This document shows, piece after piece, positions 17,521-27,157 of a stretch of 64,000 bases of DNA. A program made the position numbers and the translations under genes. The DNA comes from Sphingorhabdus sp. (GTDB taxonomy: Bacteria; Pseudomonadota; Alphaproteobacteria; Sphingomonadales; Sphingomonadaceae): contig NZ_JAAVVZ010000014.1 of assembly GCF_023910635.1 (NCBI RefSeq), positions 1-64,000 on the forward strand. The letters run 5' to 3'. The stretch's first letter is position 1. Each line of letters begins with the position of its first letter. The notes beneath the pieces were generated by a model. It was not told the DNA's origin and ran no database searches. It worked only from the letters and a program-made list of their open reading frames with translations.

Positions 17521-18981
17521 ATGATCCGCTCGCTGTCGATGTTGTTGTTGTTATTGTTATTGTCCGCAACACTTGCCGGATGCTCCGAAGGCGTCGACAA
17601 TGAACGCGTCCGGGTTGACGTTATCGAAGATCGTCCCCGGCCTTTGAATGTATCCGCAACGCCGCTGCCGTTGGCGTCTGCTTATCTGCGCGCTGCCACG
17701 GCCCAAGGACTAGTCACTTTCGATGAAAAAGGACGCGTTGCGCCCGGCCTCGCCAATCGCTGGATCGTGACCGAAGACGGCATGAGTTATATCTTTCGCC
17801 TGAATAAAGCGCTCTGGAATGACGGGCGTGAGGTAGAGTCAAGGGAGGTTGCACGTCTTCTGACTGCCCGCATCCGGGAATTGCGCAAGGGGCGCCTTGG
17901 TGCCGAACTGGGTGTCATTGACCGTGTCGTCGCGATGACGGGTAAGGTGGTGGAAATCAGGCTGAAGGCCCCTATGCCCTATCTGTTGGAATTGCTCGCT
18001 TTGCCGGAGTTCGGGTTACTCAGCAAGGGCGCTGGATCGGGTCCGATGCAGGCCAAGAAATTTGGACCGGTTATGCAGTTGCGGCGCAATGAAATCGACG
18101 ATGAAGGCGCGCAATTCCAGGGCAATGCAATGGTAACATTACAACGCGGCGCGGCCTCAACGGTGCTTGCCCGTTATGCACTTGGACAAAGCGACCTTGT
18201 CGAAGGCGGACGGTTTGACAGCTTTCCCTTGCTCGATGCGGCAAACATACGGGCTGATCAAATCCAATTTGACGCGGTCCCGGGATTATTCGGTTTGCAG
18301 GTGGTTAATGACGGACCCTTTCTGTCCGACACGGCAAATCGAACGGCGATTGCTATGGCTATTGATCGCCCCAAATTATTGACGGCGTTTGATATTGTGG
18401 CGTGGCAGGAAACGGTTACCTTGGTTCCCGAAAGCTTACCAAATCGTGCGCGTATAGCCCGGCCTGCTTGGTCAGCGCCATCAATGGAAGAACGCAGGGC
18501 GATGGCAGCTGCGACGGTCGCCAATTGGAAAAATGCGAATGGCGCGCTCCGCGCATTACGGGTTGCTTTACCGCGTGGTTATGGCAGCCGGATATTCTTT
18601 GCGCGTTTGCGGGCTGACCTTGCAACAATCGGCATTGATATTGAACGGGTGACAATGGACCGACCGCATGACTTGCTGCTCGTTGACCGTACCGCGCAAC
18701 AATCGAGTCCGGCATGGTATCTGGATCAGCTATCGTGCACATTTGCTACGATCTGTAGCGCACGGGCGGACGAGATTGTGGCCGAAGCGCGCCGAACGAC
18801 CGATAGCGCGAAGCGCGCGCAGTTATTGGGGGAGGCAGAGGCCGAGTTGCAGACCACCGTTGCCTTCATCCCTATTGCAAATCCTTTGCGTTGGTCGGTC
18901 GTCCGGCCCGGCCTACTGGGGCATTTTGCCAATGGTCGTGGGTGGCACCTGTTGCAATATCTTGGACGTGACCCGACATAG
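17521..18981 (+). CDS. Extracellular solute-binding lipoprotein (peptide/nickel type, SBP_bac_5)
   Basis: This protein of about 486 aa has a lipoprotein signal (MIRSLSMLLLLLLLSATLAGC, lipobox LAGC) and the family 5 solute-binding pattern (APGLANRWIVTEDGMSYIFRLNKALWNDGREV). ABC permease and ATPase genes are absent, so it is either an orphan binding protein or a receptor with another partner. I chose the ATG at 17521 because it starts the lipoprotein signal; 17482 would add 13 unlikely residues. It follows the protease gene in the same direction. Confidence 0.8.
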   Translation: MIRSLSMLLLLLLLSATLAGCSEGVDNERVRVDVIEDRPRPLNVSATPLPLASAYLRAATAQGLVTFDEKGRVAPGLANRWIVTEDGMSYIFRLNKALWNDGREVESREVARLLTARIRELRKGRLGAELGVIDRVVAMTGKVVEIRLKAPMPYLLELLALPEFGLLSKGAGSGPMQAKKFGPVMQLRRNEIDDEGAQFQGNAMVTLQRGAASTVLARYALGQSDLVEGGRFDSFPLLDAANIRADQIQFDAVPGLFGLQVVNDGPFLSDTANRTAIAMAIDRPKLLTAFDIVAWQETVTLVPESLPNRARIARPAWSAPSMEERRAMAAATVANWKNANGALRALRVALPRGYGSRIFFARLRADLATIGIDIERVTMDRPHDLLLVDRTAQQSSPAWYLDQLSCTFATICSARADEIVAEARRTTDSAKRAQLLGEAEAELQTTVAFIPIANPLRWSVVRPGLLGHFANGRGWHLLQYLGRDPT

Positions 18982-19000
18982 GCACAAAGGAGTAGCTTCA

Positions 19001-19423
19001 GTGCCGATTTCGCAGGAAGAATTTGCGCGTATTGCCAAGGATTTGCCGGGCATGGGTAATGACCCGCATGCCGTGCGCGCCCGTGTCGAAGCGCTTGAGA
19101 AGATATTGGAGCGTGCCTTCTTTATTCCGGGCACGAAAATTCCATTTGGGCTGGATAGTGTGATTGGCCTTGTCCCTGTGCTGGGTGACCTCGTTACCGC
19201 GGCCATGGGCGCTTATATGGTATGGGAAGCCCGCAATCTGGGCATGTCCAAATGGCAGTTAATTCGCATGACTGCCAATATCGGTATTGATACCGCCATT
19301 GGCGCAATTCCTTTTGTCGGCGACGCGTTCGACCTTGTCTGGCGTTCGAACAGCAAGAATTTGCGGATTATCAAGAAACATCTCGACAAACATCATCCTG
19401 CGACGCGGATTATTGAGGGCTAG
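19001..19423 (+). CDS. DUF4112 domain-containing small membrane protein
   Basis: This 140 aa protein matches the DUF4112 pattern by eye: a central FIPGTKIPFGLDSVIGLVPVLGD, a hydrophobic stretch LVTAAMGAYMVW, then IGAIPFVGDAFDLVWRSNSKNL. I chose the GTG at 19001 because AAAGGAG lies 8 bases upstream; the open frame extends back into the previous gene without support. The function is unknown. Confidence 0.82.
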   Translation: MPISQEEFARIAKDLPGMGNDPHAVRARVEALEKILERAFFIPGTKIPFGLDSVIGLVPVLGDLVTAAMGAYMVWEARNLGMSKWQLIRMTANIGIDTAIGAIPFVGDAFDLVWRSNSKNLRIIKKHLDKHHPATRIIEG

Positions 19424-19425
19424 GT

Positions 19426-20157
19426 CTAACGCCCGCGCCAGATTTTTATCTGCGCTGTGGCCGGGGCGCGGCGCGTAAATGCCGGACATCGCCGGGGCTT
19501 GAAATCCTTGCCAAGACACATGCGCACTTCTTGTAGCCAGCCTTTGCTGTTGGTCTGCACGGCAATGGCATATGCGGGCAGGCCATCATTGAGATCAGCA
19601 AATCTTTCGGCCAGTGTTGCTGCCGTCAGGTGTGTCCCGCGTTCGGGTTCGCGGGACAGCCGCGCCATGTCGGGAAATTCAATCGCTTCGAACAGCAACC
19701 GAGCTGCCGCGAAATAGGCGTCGGGCGTTGCCGCCATGCAACTGCCATGCTTTGCCCATTGATGCTGCAGCAATTGGGGGGACGGGCTGAGGCAGATATT
19801 ATCTGAGACCGACCGCCGGGGCAGAACGCCAACCGCGCGGCAATATTGCGGGTAATTGGCCCCTTTGGCCTCAGGCCACAGTCCATGCAGGACAAAACCG
19901 AAGTCCCCAATTTCACCCGAACATTGGAACCGCGCCGCAGGATCGCGCATCCGCCCGCGGCAATATTCCGGGCTCCAACTGAGTGCCAGCATATAGCCAT
20001 CTATGGCCGTACGCCTTATTTGACCGGACGGCGGCAATTCCAAGGCCGGGCGCGGAAGAAATCGGGGTGGTTGGCATTGCCAAGCTTGCGCCATGGTCGG
20101 TGCAGGCTGGAAAGCTGCCACGACACCTAAAAATATGAAAAGCTTAAGCCTGCGCAA
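19426..20157 (-). CDS. Ribonuclease T2 family protein
   Basis: This secreted endoribonuclease is 243 aa. It has a signal peptide ending near PTMAQA and both active-site segments: CAS I FVLHGLWPE and CAS II QHQWAKHGSC, supplying the catalytic histidines, plus several cysteines for disulfides. The start is a TTG at 20157, the only in-frame start that gives the signal peptide. It overlaps the 3' end of nadC by 14 bases, so the two are probably co-transcribed. Periplasmic RNA scavenging is the usual role. Confidence 0.88.
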   Translation of the reverse strand: MRRLKLFIFLGVVAAFQPAPTMAQAWQCQPPRFLPRPALELPPSGQIRRTAIDGYMLALSWSPEYCRGRMRDPAARFQCSGEIGDFGFVLHGLWPEAKGANYPQYCRAVGVLPRRSVSDNICLSPSPQLLQHQWAKHGSCMAATPDAYFAAARLLFEAIEFPDMARLSREPERGTHLTAATLAERFADLNDGLPAYAIAVQTNSKGWLQEVRMCLGKDFKPRRCPAFTRRAPATAQIKIWRGR

Positions 20158-20992
20158 AGTCCAGCCCGATGTCGGCAGCAGGCGCGCTTTGGGTCAGGCG
20201 GCCAACCGAGATATAGGTGACGCCAGTTTCCGCTTTGGCGCGGATCGTTTCCAACGTCACCCCGCCCGATGCCTCAGTCGGCACCCGGCCAGCGATCAGC
20301 TTTACCGCCGCGCGCAACATATCTGCGTCCATATTGTCGAGCAGCAAATGGCTTGCCCCTGCCGCCAGGCCGGGTTCAATCTGCGCAATGCTGTCTACTT
20401 CAAGGATGATGCGTTCAACCCCTGCATTTTTCGCGCGGGCGACAGCTTCAGCTACGCCGCCTGCAACGGCAACATGATTGTCCTTGATCATGGCTGCATC
20501 CCAAAGGCCCATGCGATGGTTTGTAGCACCGCCTATGCGCGTCGCGTATTTTTCAAGCAGCCGAAGGCCGGGAATCGTTTTTCTTGTGTCCAAAAGGATG
20601 CAACCCGTTCCTGCGATAGCATCGACATATTGCCGTGTCATTGTCGCAATGCCCGACAGATGCTGCACAGTATTCAGCGCCGAGCGTTCCGCGGTGAGCA
20701 TGGCCCGTGCATGACCCTTTAAGCGCATGAGGTCAGTGTCAGCGGGCACTTGCGCGCCCTCCTCGACTAACAGCTCTATCTCCATCGACGGATCGAGCGC
20801 ATGAAAAAACGCGACTGCGATGGGTAAGCCTGCCACGGTTATGGCATCGCGACTGTCCATGACCCCGTTGAAACGGACATCAACCGGAATGACGCTTTCA
20901 GACGTGACATCTTTGCCAGTCGGACCCAAATCTTCGGCAAGCGTCGCACGGACGAAAGCGTCCATATCAAATGAGGGAATGTGAAAAGGCAT
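20144..20992 (-). CDS. nadC: Nicotinate-nucleotide pyrophosphorylase (carboxylating)
   Basis: NadC converts quinolinate and PRPP to nicotinate mononucleotide, the third step of de novo NAD synthesis. The 282 aa protein has the family landmarks ALNTVQHLSGIAT, LDTRKTIPGLR, GGATNHRMGLWDAAMIKDNH and VEVDSI-like IILEVDS, ending in the Rossmann-like ASGGVTLETIRAKAETGVTYISVG. I prefer the ATG at 20992 (MPFHIPSFDMDAFVRATLAEDLG); another ATG is at 21016. Confidence 0.95.
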   Translation of the reverse strand: MPFHIPSFDMDAFVRATLAEDLGPTGKDVTSESVIPVDVRFNGVMDSRDAITVAGLPIAVAFFHALDPSMEIELLVEEGAQVPADTDLMRLKGHARAMLTAERSALNTVQHLSGIATMTRQYVDAIAGTGCILLDTRKTIPGLRLLEKYATRIGGATNHRMGLWDAAMIKDNHVAVAGGVAEAVARAKNAGVERIILEVDSIAQIEPGLAAGASHLLLDNMDADMLRAAVKLIAGRVPTEASGGVTLETIRAKAETGVTYISVGRLTQSAPAADIGLDFAQA

Positions 20993-21089
20993 ATTGCTGT
21001 TATCCGGCCTGAACATGATTGGCGACTATGCCCCAAATATGGGTAAGTTCGCTATCGCCAACAATAACTGAAAACCTTTTATCGAGTGA

Positions 21090-21725
21090 TCAATAGCCCA
21101 TCAGGCTCATGACTTCCTTGCGGCTCGATTGATCGTCCAGGAAACAGCCAATGAGTTTTGACGTTACCATGCCAACGCCGTGCACCTTCACACCGCGTCC
21201 AGTCATACAACCATGCTGCGCCTCAATAACAACCGCAACGCCCTCTGGCTTGAGATTTTCCCAGATGCAGTTTGCAACTTCGGCCGTCAGGCGTTCCTGC
21301 ACCTGAAGCCGCTGGGCAAAGCCATGCAAAACGCGCGCAAGTTTCGAAATGCCCACAACCTTGTCGGTTGGCATATAAGCAATCGACGCCTTGCCGATGA
21401 TGGGTGCCATGTGATGCTCACAATGCGACTGGAACGGAATGTCCTTGAGCAAGACGAGCTCATGATAACCGCCAACCTCCTGAAAGGTGCGCGACAAATG
21501 CGCCGCGGGATTTTCGGCATAGCCAGCGCAATATTCGCGCCATGCGCGGCCAACGCGCGCGGGCGTATCGAGCAGGCCCTCCCGCTCCGGATTATCGCCT
21601 GACCAACGGATTAGGGTGCGAATGGCGTCTTGAACGTCATCAGGAACGACAATTTTGCCGTTCTCACCGATTTCGTCTTCATAATGGATCTGGGCCATGG
21701 GAAATACCTTCTCGGGCTTGTTCAT
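21090..21725 (-). CDS. folE: GTP cyclohydrolase I
   Basis: FolE converts GTP to dihydroneopterin triphosphate, the first step of folate synthesis. The 211 aa protein has the zinc ligands in SHCEHHMAPI (C102, H105) and QHGCMTGRGVK, and the conserved GVGMVTSKLIGCF. The ATG at 21725 has GGAG at good spacing; the ATG at 21698 (MAQIHYEDE) also has an AGAAGG upstream. Confidence 0.95.
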   Translation of the reverse strand: MNKPEKVFPMAQIHYEDEIGENGKIVVPDDVQDAIRTLIRWSGDNPEREGLLDTPARVGRAWREYCAGYAENPAAHLSRTFQEVGGYHELVLLKDIPFQSHCEHHMAPIIGKASIAYMPTDKVVGISKLARVLHGFAQRLQVQERLTAEVANCIWENLKPEGVAVVIEAQHGCMTGRGVKVHGVGMVTSKLIGCFLDDQSSRKEVMSLMGY

Positions 21726-21862
21726 CTTTAGGCTCCGGCAGGCGAAGTGCCCGCTTCTTCAAACGTAAAGATATGTCTACCCGTCTTTAAAAACTATACG
21801 GACAATAGCCCATAGGGACTGCATCGCAAACTATGGTGATATAGCCCCCGACGCTGAAATGC

Positions 21863-21877
21863 TAGGTCCTGGCCCTA
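21863..21877. repeat. Solitary MITE-end tag
   Basis: TAGGTCCTGGCCCTA differs by one base from the 15-bp outer end of the element at 9255-9521 (TAGGTCCTGACCCTA). No second end or interior is present. It lies 18 bases past the end of the transaldolase gene. Confidence 0.5.
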
Positions 21878-21894
21878 ATTTATTGCTCAAAAAA

Positions 21895-22548
21895 TTAGCC
21901 AATCGCCTGACCAGTTTTGGCCCAATCAGCCAAAAAGCCCTCAATGCCCTTCTCCGTCAGGATATGCTTGAACAGGCCCTTGATAACCGACGGCGGTGCA
22001 GTCATCACGTCAGCACCAATTTTTGCGGCTTCAAGTACGTGGATACCGTGACGGACGCTGGCGACTAGGATTTCGGTACCAAAAGCGTAATTGTCATAGA
22101 TCAGGCGAATGTCGCTGATAAGCTGCATACCATCAAAGCCATTGTCGTCATGGCGGCCAACAAAGGGCGATACGAATGTCGCACCAGCCTTTGCGGCCAA
22201 TAGCGCCTGATTGGCAGAGAAACATAAGGTCACATTGACCAGTGTGCCTTCAGACGTAAGTGCCTTGCACGTCTTTAGGCCGTCGATGGTCAATGGCACC
22301 TTGATGCAGACATTGTCGGCAATCTTCCGCAGGATTTCGGCTTCCTTCATCATTGTCGCATGATCGAGCGCAACGACTTCTGCCGACACCGGGCCATCGG
22401 TCAAGGCGCAGATTTCACGCGTGACTTCAATGAAATCCCTGCCGGATTTGGCGATCAACGATGGGTTGGTGGTCACGCCGTCGAGCAAACCAGTCGCCGC
22501 CAGATCCTTTATATCGGCAATGTCAGCGGTATCGGCAAAGAATTTCAT
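21895..22548 (-). CDS. tal: Transaldolase / fructose-6-phosphate aldolase family
   Basis: This 217 aa protein belongs to the short (MipB/TAL-C) transaldolase type. It has the Schiff-base lysine in VCIKVPLT, the N-terminal [27 protein letters not shown], and the C-terminal [14 protein letters not shown]. The ATG at 22548 gives the standard family length; the much longer open frame upstream runs through the priA promoter region and is not coding. It is divergent from priA. Confidence 0.92.
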   Translation of the reverse strand: MKFFADTADIADIKDLAATGLLDGVTTNPSLIAKSGRDFIEVTREICALTDGPVSAEVVALDHATMMKEAEILRKIADNVCIKVPLTIDGLKTCKALTSEGTLVNVTLCFSANQALLAAKAGATFVSPFVGRHDDNGFDGMQLISDIRLIYDNYAFGTEILVASVRHGIHVLEAAKIGADVMTAPPSVIKGLFKHILTEKGIEGFLADWAKTGQAIG

Positions 22549-22695
22549 GGGACTGTTTCCTGATTGGAGATTCGGTTTCATGTCTCTTGGCAAAATATCG
22601 GCCAAAACAACAGACCTATTGGAACCAGAACTGCGATGGTGCGAGATGATCATCCAGATGGTGACGTTCGCCGCATCATTGCCTATACCCGCGTC

Positions 22696-24873
22696 ATGAG
22701 CTTGCCCAATAACCGCGTCCGTGTTGTCTTGTTGACGCAAGCGATTGGTCCGCTCGATTATCGGCTGCCCGATGATATGATCGCAGGGCCGGGCAGCGTT
22801 GTGATGGTGCCACTTGGCCCTCGCAAATTGCCTGGCGTGATCTGGGATGATGATGTTTTCGGCGATGCGGCGGTAGATGCCAGCAGACTTCGCGCGGTAC
22901 TTGAAATTGTTGATTGTCCGCCGGTTGCGCTGGGCTTGCGTCGCCTGGTCAACTGGGTAGCGGATTATTATCTCACGAGCCATGCGGCGGTCTTGCGCAT
23001 GGTATTGTCGTCTTCGGCTGCGTTCACGGCGACGGGAACCATTACCGAATATCGCCGTACCGGGTTTGAGCCTGCGCGGCTGACACCACAACGCGCGGCT
23101 GCGCTCGACGCTTTGGAGGGCGCGCAAGGTCTTGTGCGCGAGCTAGCGGCAGAAGCTGGCGTCAGCGACGCCGTCATTCGCGGGCTGATCAAAGCCGGCG
23201 CGTTTGAAACGGTTACCATCAGCGTCGATTCGCCGCTGCCCGAACCACTGGCAGACTTTGACACGCCAAAATTGAACGATGCGCAGCAATTGGCAGCAAA
23301 CAGCATGGTCGATGCGGTTCGCAAAGGCGGCTTTGACACATTCGTCCTCGATGGCGTCACAGGATCAGGCAAAACCGAAACCTATTTTGAGGCGGTGGCC
23401 GAGGCGTTACGGCTAGGCAAACAGGTTCTGGTGCTTCTTCCCGAAATCGCGCTAACCGCGCCATTCCTTGCCCGCTTCGAGGCCCGCTTTGGCGTCGAGC
23501 CAGCGGTCTGGCACAGCAATTTGCGATCCACCCAGCGCCGCCGTGTCTGGCGTGCTGTCGCCGATGGCAGCGCAAAGGTGCTGGTGGGCGCCCGCTCGGC
23601 GCTTTTCCTTCCCTTTGCCAATTTGCGCCTGATTATCGTTGATGAGGCGCATGAGACCAGTTTTAAACAGGAAGATGGCGTGCGCTATCATGCCCGCGAT
23701 GTTGCCGTCATGCGGGGCCATTTTGAAGGATTTCCGGTGGTGCTGGCATCGGCAACGCCAGCGTTGGAATCGCGGCATATGGTGGCCATTGGCCGCTACA
23801 AAGCCCTCGAAATTCCGTCGCGCTTTGGCGCGGCCAAGATGCCCGAGATCAAGGCCATCGACCTGACGCTCGACGCGCCCGAATCACAGCATTGGATCGC
23901 GCCGACTTTGCTAAAGGCATTGGAAGAACGCGTCGAACGCGGCGAACAGAGCCTGTTGTTCCTGAACCGTCGTGGCTATGCGCCTTTGACCTTGTGTCGG
24001 ACCTGTGGCCACCGGTTCCAATGCCCCAACTGCACAAGCTGGATGGTCGAACACCGCCTCGTGCGACGGCTTGCCTGCCACCATTGCGGCCATGTCATGC
24101 CGCCGCCGGAGGAATGTCCTGAATGCGGCGAAAGCGATACTCTGGTTGCCTGTGGCCCGGGCGTTGAACGCATCAGTGACGAGGTGAACCGCCTGCTGCC
24201 GAATGCGCGGACCATCGTTGCGACATCGGACACTTTATGGTCGCCGGAGAAGGCGGCGGAGTTTGTGTCACGTGTCGAGAATAAGGCGGTGGACATCATC
24301 ATCGGCACGCAATTGGTGACGAAGGGCTATCATTTTCCCGAACTGACTTTGGTCGGGGTGATCGACGCCGATCTAGGGCTTGAGGGCGGGGATTTGCGGG
24401 CCGCCGAACGCACCTTCCAGCAAATTGCGCAGGCCGCTGGCCGGGCAGGGCGCGGCGAAAAGCCGGGCGAGGTGTTCATCCAGACACGCAATCCCAATCA
24501 TCCCGTCATCGCCGCCTTGGTCGCCGGTGACCGCGATGCATTTTATGATGCCGAAACCGAGCAACGCAAATCCGCTGGTGCGCCACCGTTCGGGCGTTTT
24601 GCGGCGATCATTATTTCGTCCGAAGATGAACGCGAAGCCATTGAGGCGGCGCGCGCCGTGGGTGGGGCTGCACCGCAGGTGGACGGAATGCATGTCTACG
24701 GCCCTGCGCCAGCACCGCTCGCCATGTTGCGTGGTCGTTATCGACAGCGCCTTTTGGTGCATGCCCAGCGCTCGGTCGAGGTGCAGAATATCATCCGTGA
24801 ATGGCTTGGCGGCTTACAATTCCCACGCGGCGTGCGGGTTGGGGTCGATGTCGATCCTTACAGTTTCCTGTGA
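22696..24873 (+). CDS. priA: Primosomal replication restart helicase PriA
   Basis: PriA reloads the replicative helicase at stalled forks. The 725 aa protein has an N-terminal 3'-DNA-binding domain, Walker [10 protein letters not shown], Walker B DEAH, and the zinc-binding cysteine array [24 protein letters not shown] between the helicase lobes. I chose the ATG at 22696 ([13 protein letters not shown]); the open frame continues upstream to 22564 with a non-homologous sequence. Confidence 0.95.
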   Translation: MSLPNNRVRVVLLTQAIGPLDYRLPDDMIAGPGSVVMVPLGPRKLPGVIWDDDVFGDAAVDASRLRAVLEIVDCPPVALGLRRLVNWVADYYLTSHAAVLRMVLSSSAAFTATGTITEYRRTGFEPARLTPQRAAALDALEGAQGLVRELAAEAGVSDAVIRGLIKAGAFETVTISVDSPLPEPLADFDTPKLNDAQQLAANSMVDAVRKGGFDTFVLDGVTGSGKTETYFEAVAEALRLGKQVLVLLPEIALTAPFLARFEARFGVEPAVWHSNLRSTQRRRVWRAVADGSAKVLVGARSALFLPFANLRLIIVDEAHETSFKQEDGVRYHARDVAVMRGHFEGFPVVLASATPALESRHMVAIGRYKALEIPSRFGAAKMPEIKAIDLTLDAPESQHWIAPTLLKALEERVERGEQSLLFLNRRGYAPLTLCRTCGHRFQCPNCTSWMVEHRLVRRLACHHCGHVMPPPEECPECGESDTLVACGPGVERISDEVNRLLPNARTIVATSDTLWSPEKAAEFVSRVENKAVDIIIGTQLVTKGYHFPELTLVGVIDADLGLEGGDLRAAERTFQQIAQAAGRAGRGEKPGEVFIQTRNPNHPVIAALVAGDRDAFYDAETEQRKSAGAPPFGRFAAIIISSEDEREAIEAARAVGGAAPQVDGMHVYGPAPAPLAMLRGRYRQRLLVHAQRSVEVQNIIREWLGGLQFPRGVRVGVDVDPYSFL

Positions 24874-24955
24874 TGGGATGTTTGAAACTTAAATAGCGGA
24901 TTTACCCGCAGCGTCTAATGCTGCATCGTGCCGTCAAAATATGGGGGAGAACAAG

Positions 24956-26902
24956 ATGCACAAGATTTTATGGGCAGCGTTATTGAGCACGGCGTCGGCA
25001 ACAGGCGCGTGGGCACAAGACGCAAAGCCAGCATCTGATGCGACGGTCGCCGCGCAACGCAGCGTCGCGGCGCAGCTTCCTACCGAAGATGGCCGTGATC
25101 TCGATTTTGCGGACAGGGGTTTTATCGGCACTTTGTCCGACCCCGTCATCACCAACAAAGACGGCAAGCCTGTCTGGAACCTTGGCGCTTATGACTGGAT
25201 GGTGGATGGCCAATCACCCGATACGGTGAACCCAAGCCTGTGGCGGCATATGGGCCTGTTGCGTAAACATGGGTTGTATGCGCTGACGGACAATGTCTGG
25301 CAAGTGCGCGGCTTTGACGTGTCGAACATGACGGTGATCAAAGGCCAAACGGGTTGGATCATCATCGATCCGCTGACCAGCCGGGATACTGCGGCGGCGG
25401 CGCTGAAACTGGTGAATGAAAAGCTGGGCGTGCGGCCAGTCACTGCGGTCATCTATAGCCACAGCCATGGCGACCATTTCGGCGGTGTGCGCGGGATCAT
25501 CAATGAGGCCGACGTAAAGGCGGGTAAGGTTGCGATCCTTGCGCCGGAGCATTTCCTTGCCGAGACGGCGTCTGAAAATGTCATGGCCGGTCCTGCAATG
25601 GGCAGGCGCGCGACGTTTCAATTTGGCAGTAACCTGACGCCTGGTCCGCAAGGGCAAATGGGCAGTGGCATCGGCAAAGGCATTGGCGGGGGTGACATCA
25701 CGCTGATCCCGCCCACAATCGACATTCGCAAAACTGGCGAACAACGCGAAGTCGACGGCGTGACGTTGGAGTTCCAAATGGTGCCGAACACGGAAGCACC
25801 GGCCGAAATGAACGTCTATCTGCCAGCGGCGCGTACGTTTCTGGCCGCTGAAATCGCAACATGCACCCTGCACAACATCCTGACCCCGCGCGGCGCGAAA
25901 GTGCGTGATACGTTGAGCTGGTCCGGGTTTCTGAACGAAGCTGTCAACCTATATGGCGAGCGGAGCGACGTTATTGCCTCAAGCCATTGCTGGCCGCGCT
26001 TTGGCCAGTCGGAGGTCAAGGGCTGGCTGGCGGGGCAGCGCGACAATTATCGGTATATGCACGACCAAACGGTGCGCATGATGAACAAGGGCATGACTCA
26101 AGCCGAGATCGCGGAAGTTTTAAAGGCACCGCCAGCGATTGGCGACCAATGGTTTAACAAGGGCTATTACGGCACCTACAGCCATAATTCGAAGGCGATC
26201 TATCAATATTATCTGGGTTGGTATGATGCCGTCCCCGCCAATCTTAACCCGCATCCGCCGGAGATTCGCGCGGGCAAAATGGTCGCGGCTATGGGCGGCG
26301 CGAAGAAGGTTTTGGCAGAGGCGAAAAAGGCGATGAAAGCGGGGGACTATCGCTGGTCATCCGACCTGTTGAACCAACTCGTCTTTGCCGAACCCAAAAA
26401 TGCCGAGGGGCGGGCTTTGCTTGCCGACAGCTATGAACAGCAAGGCTATCAGTCGGAATCCGCGATCTGGCGCAACATGTTCCTGACGGGCGCGCGCGAA
26501 CTGCGTGCAGGCATGAAGGCAGGCATTAACGCGCAAAGCATCGACATGATTTCGGCGATACCAACTGGGTTGTTGTTGGATTCGGTGTCGACCCGGCTGG
26601 ACCCGAATGTCATTGGCAATGCCGCGCTGACCCTGAATTTCGTGATTTCGGACCGAAAAGAGACCGCGAAAGTAACCGTTGGCAATTCGGTGATGTTCAG
26701 TGAAATGGGTAAGGTCCACGCTGCGCCTAATGTGACGGTCACTGGCCCGCGCCAATTGTTTCTGGCCTTATTGTTCCTGAAAATGCCGGCAGCGCAGTTG
26801 CAGGCCGCTGGTCTGAAAATCGACGGCGACAGGGCGGCGATTGAAAAGCTTCAGGCGGCGCTTGACCCGATGCCGGGTGCATTCAACATTGTGGAGCCTT
26901 AA
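24956..26902 (+). CDS. Alkyl sulfatase (SdsA1-like, MBL fold)
   Basis: This exported metallo-hydrolase is expected to cleave primary alkyl sulfates such as SDS to alcohol and sulfate. The 648 aa protein has a signal peptide (MHKILWAALLSTASATGAWAQ), the zinc motif SHSHGDHFGG, AEIATCTLHN and SSHCWPRFG, an alkyl-sulfatase dimerisation domain (about 400-510), and a C-terminal SCP2-like domain that binds the alkyl chain. I chose the second ATG (24956), because the first (24941) overlaps the ribosome-binding site GGGGGAG. Confidence 0.92.
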   Translation: MHKILWAALLSTASATGAWAQDAKPASDATVAAQRSVAAQLPTEDGRDLDFADRGFIGTLSDPVITNKDGKPVWNLGAYDWMVDGQSPDTVNPSLWRHMGLLRKHGLYALTDNVWQVRGFDVSNMTVIKGQTGWIIIDPLTSRDTAAAALKLVNEKLGVRPVTAVIYSHSHGDHFGGVRGIINEADVKAGKVAILAPEHFLAETASENVMAGPAMGRRATFQFGSNLTPGPQGQMGSGIGKGIGGGDITLIPPTIDIRKTGEQREVDGVTLEFQMVPNTEAPAEMNVYLPAARTFLAAEIATCTLHNILTPRGAKVRDTLSWSGFLNEAVNLYGERSDVIASSHCWPRFGQSEVKGWLAGQRDNYRYMHDQTVRMMNKGMTQAEIAEVLKAPPAIGDQWFNKGYYGTYSHNSKAIYQYYLGWYDAVPANLNPHPPEIRAGKMVAAMGGAKKVLAEAKKAMKAGDYRWSSDLLNQLVFAEPKNAEGRALLADSYEQQGYQSESAIWRNMFLTGARELRAGMKAGINAQSIDMISAIPTGLLLDSVSTRLDPNVIGNAALTLNFVISDRKETAKVTVGNSVMFSEMGKVHAAPNVTVTGPRQLFLALLFLKMPAAQLQAAGLKIDGDRAAIEKLQAALDPMPGAFNIVEP

Positions 26903-27157
26903 TCTAGGTCCTGACCCTAGGCAGTGAAGGCAACAAGGGCAGCGCCAAAAGTCACACTAAGGTCTCACCTAAAACGCATGCAAAAGCAGGCTAAAGTGGC
27001 TGATTGCATGCCCTTGCAGCCTCTGGGCGGTTCACGATATCTGTGGGATAAGGTGACTCGCCAAATCCTACATTGCAAGTCAAAATGCGCGGAACGTTTC
27101 GTCATATTGGTGTAAAGCGGGGTCAAAGACGAAATATTTTGCCTTTCAATTGAAGCT
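26903..27157. other. Intergenic gap with a solitary MITE-end tag
   Basis: TAGGTCCTGACCCTA at 26905-26919 is identical to the 15-bp outer end of the 9255/43602 elements and sits two bases after the alkylsulfatase stop codon. The rest of the gap shows no gene or clear terminator. Confidence 0.6.
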
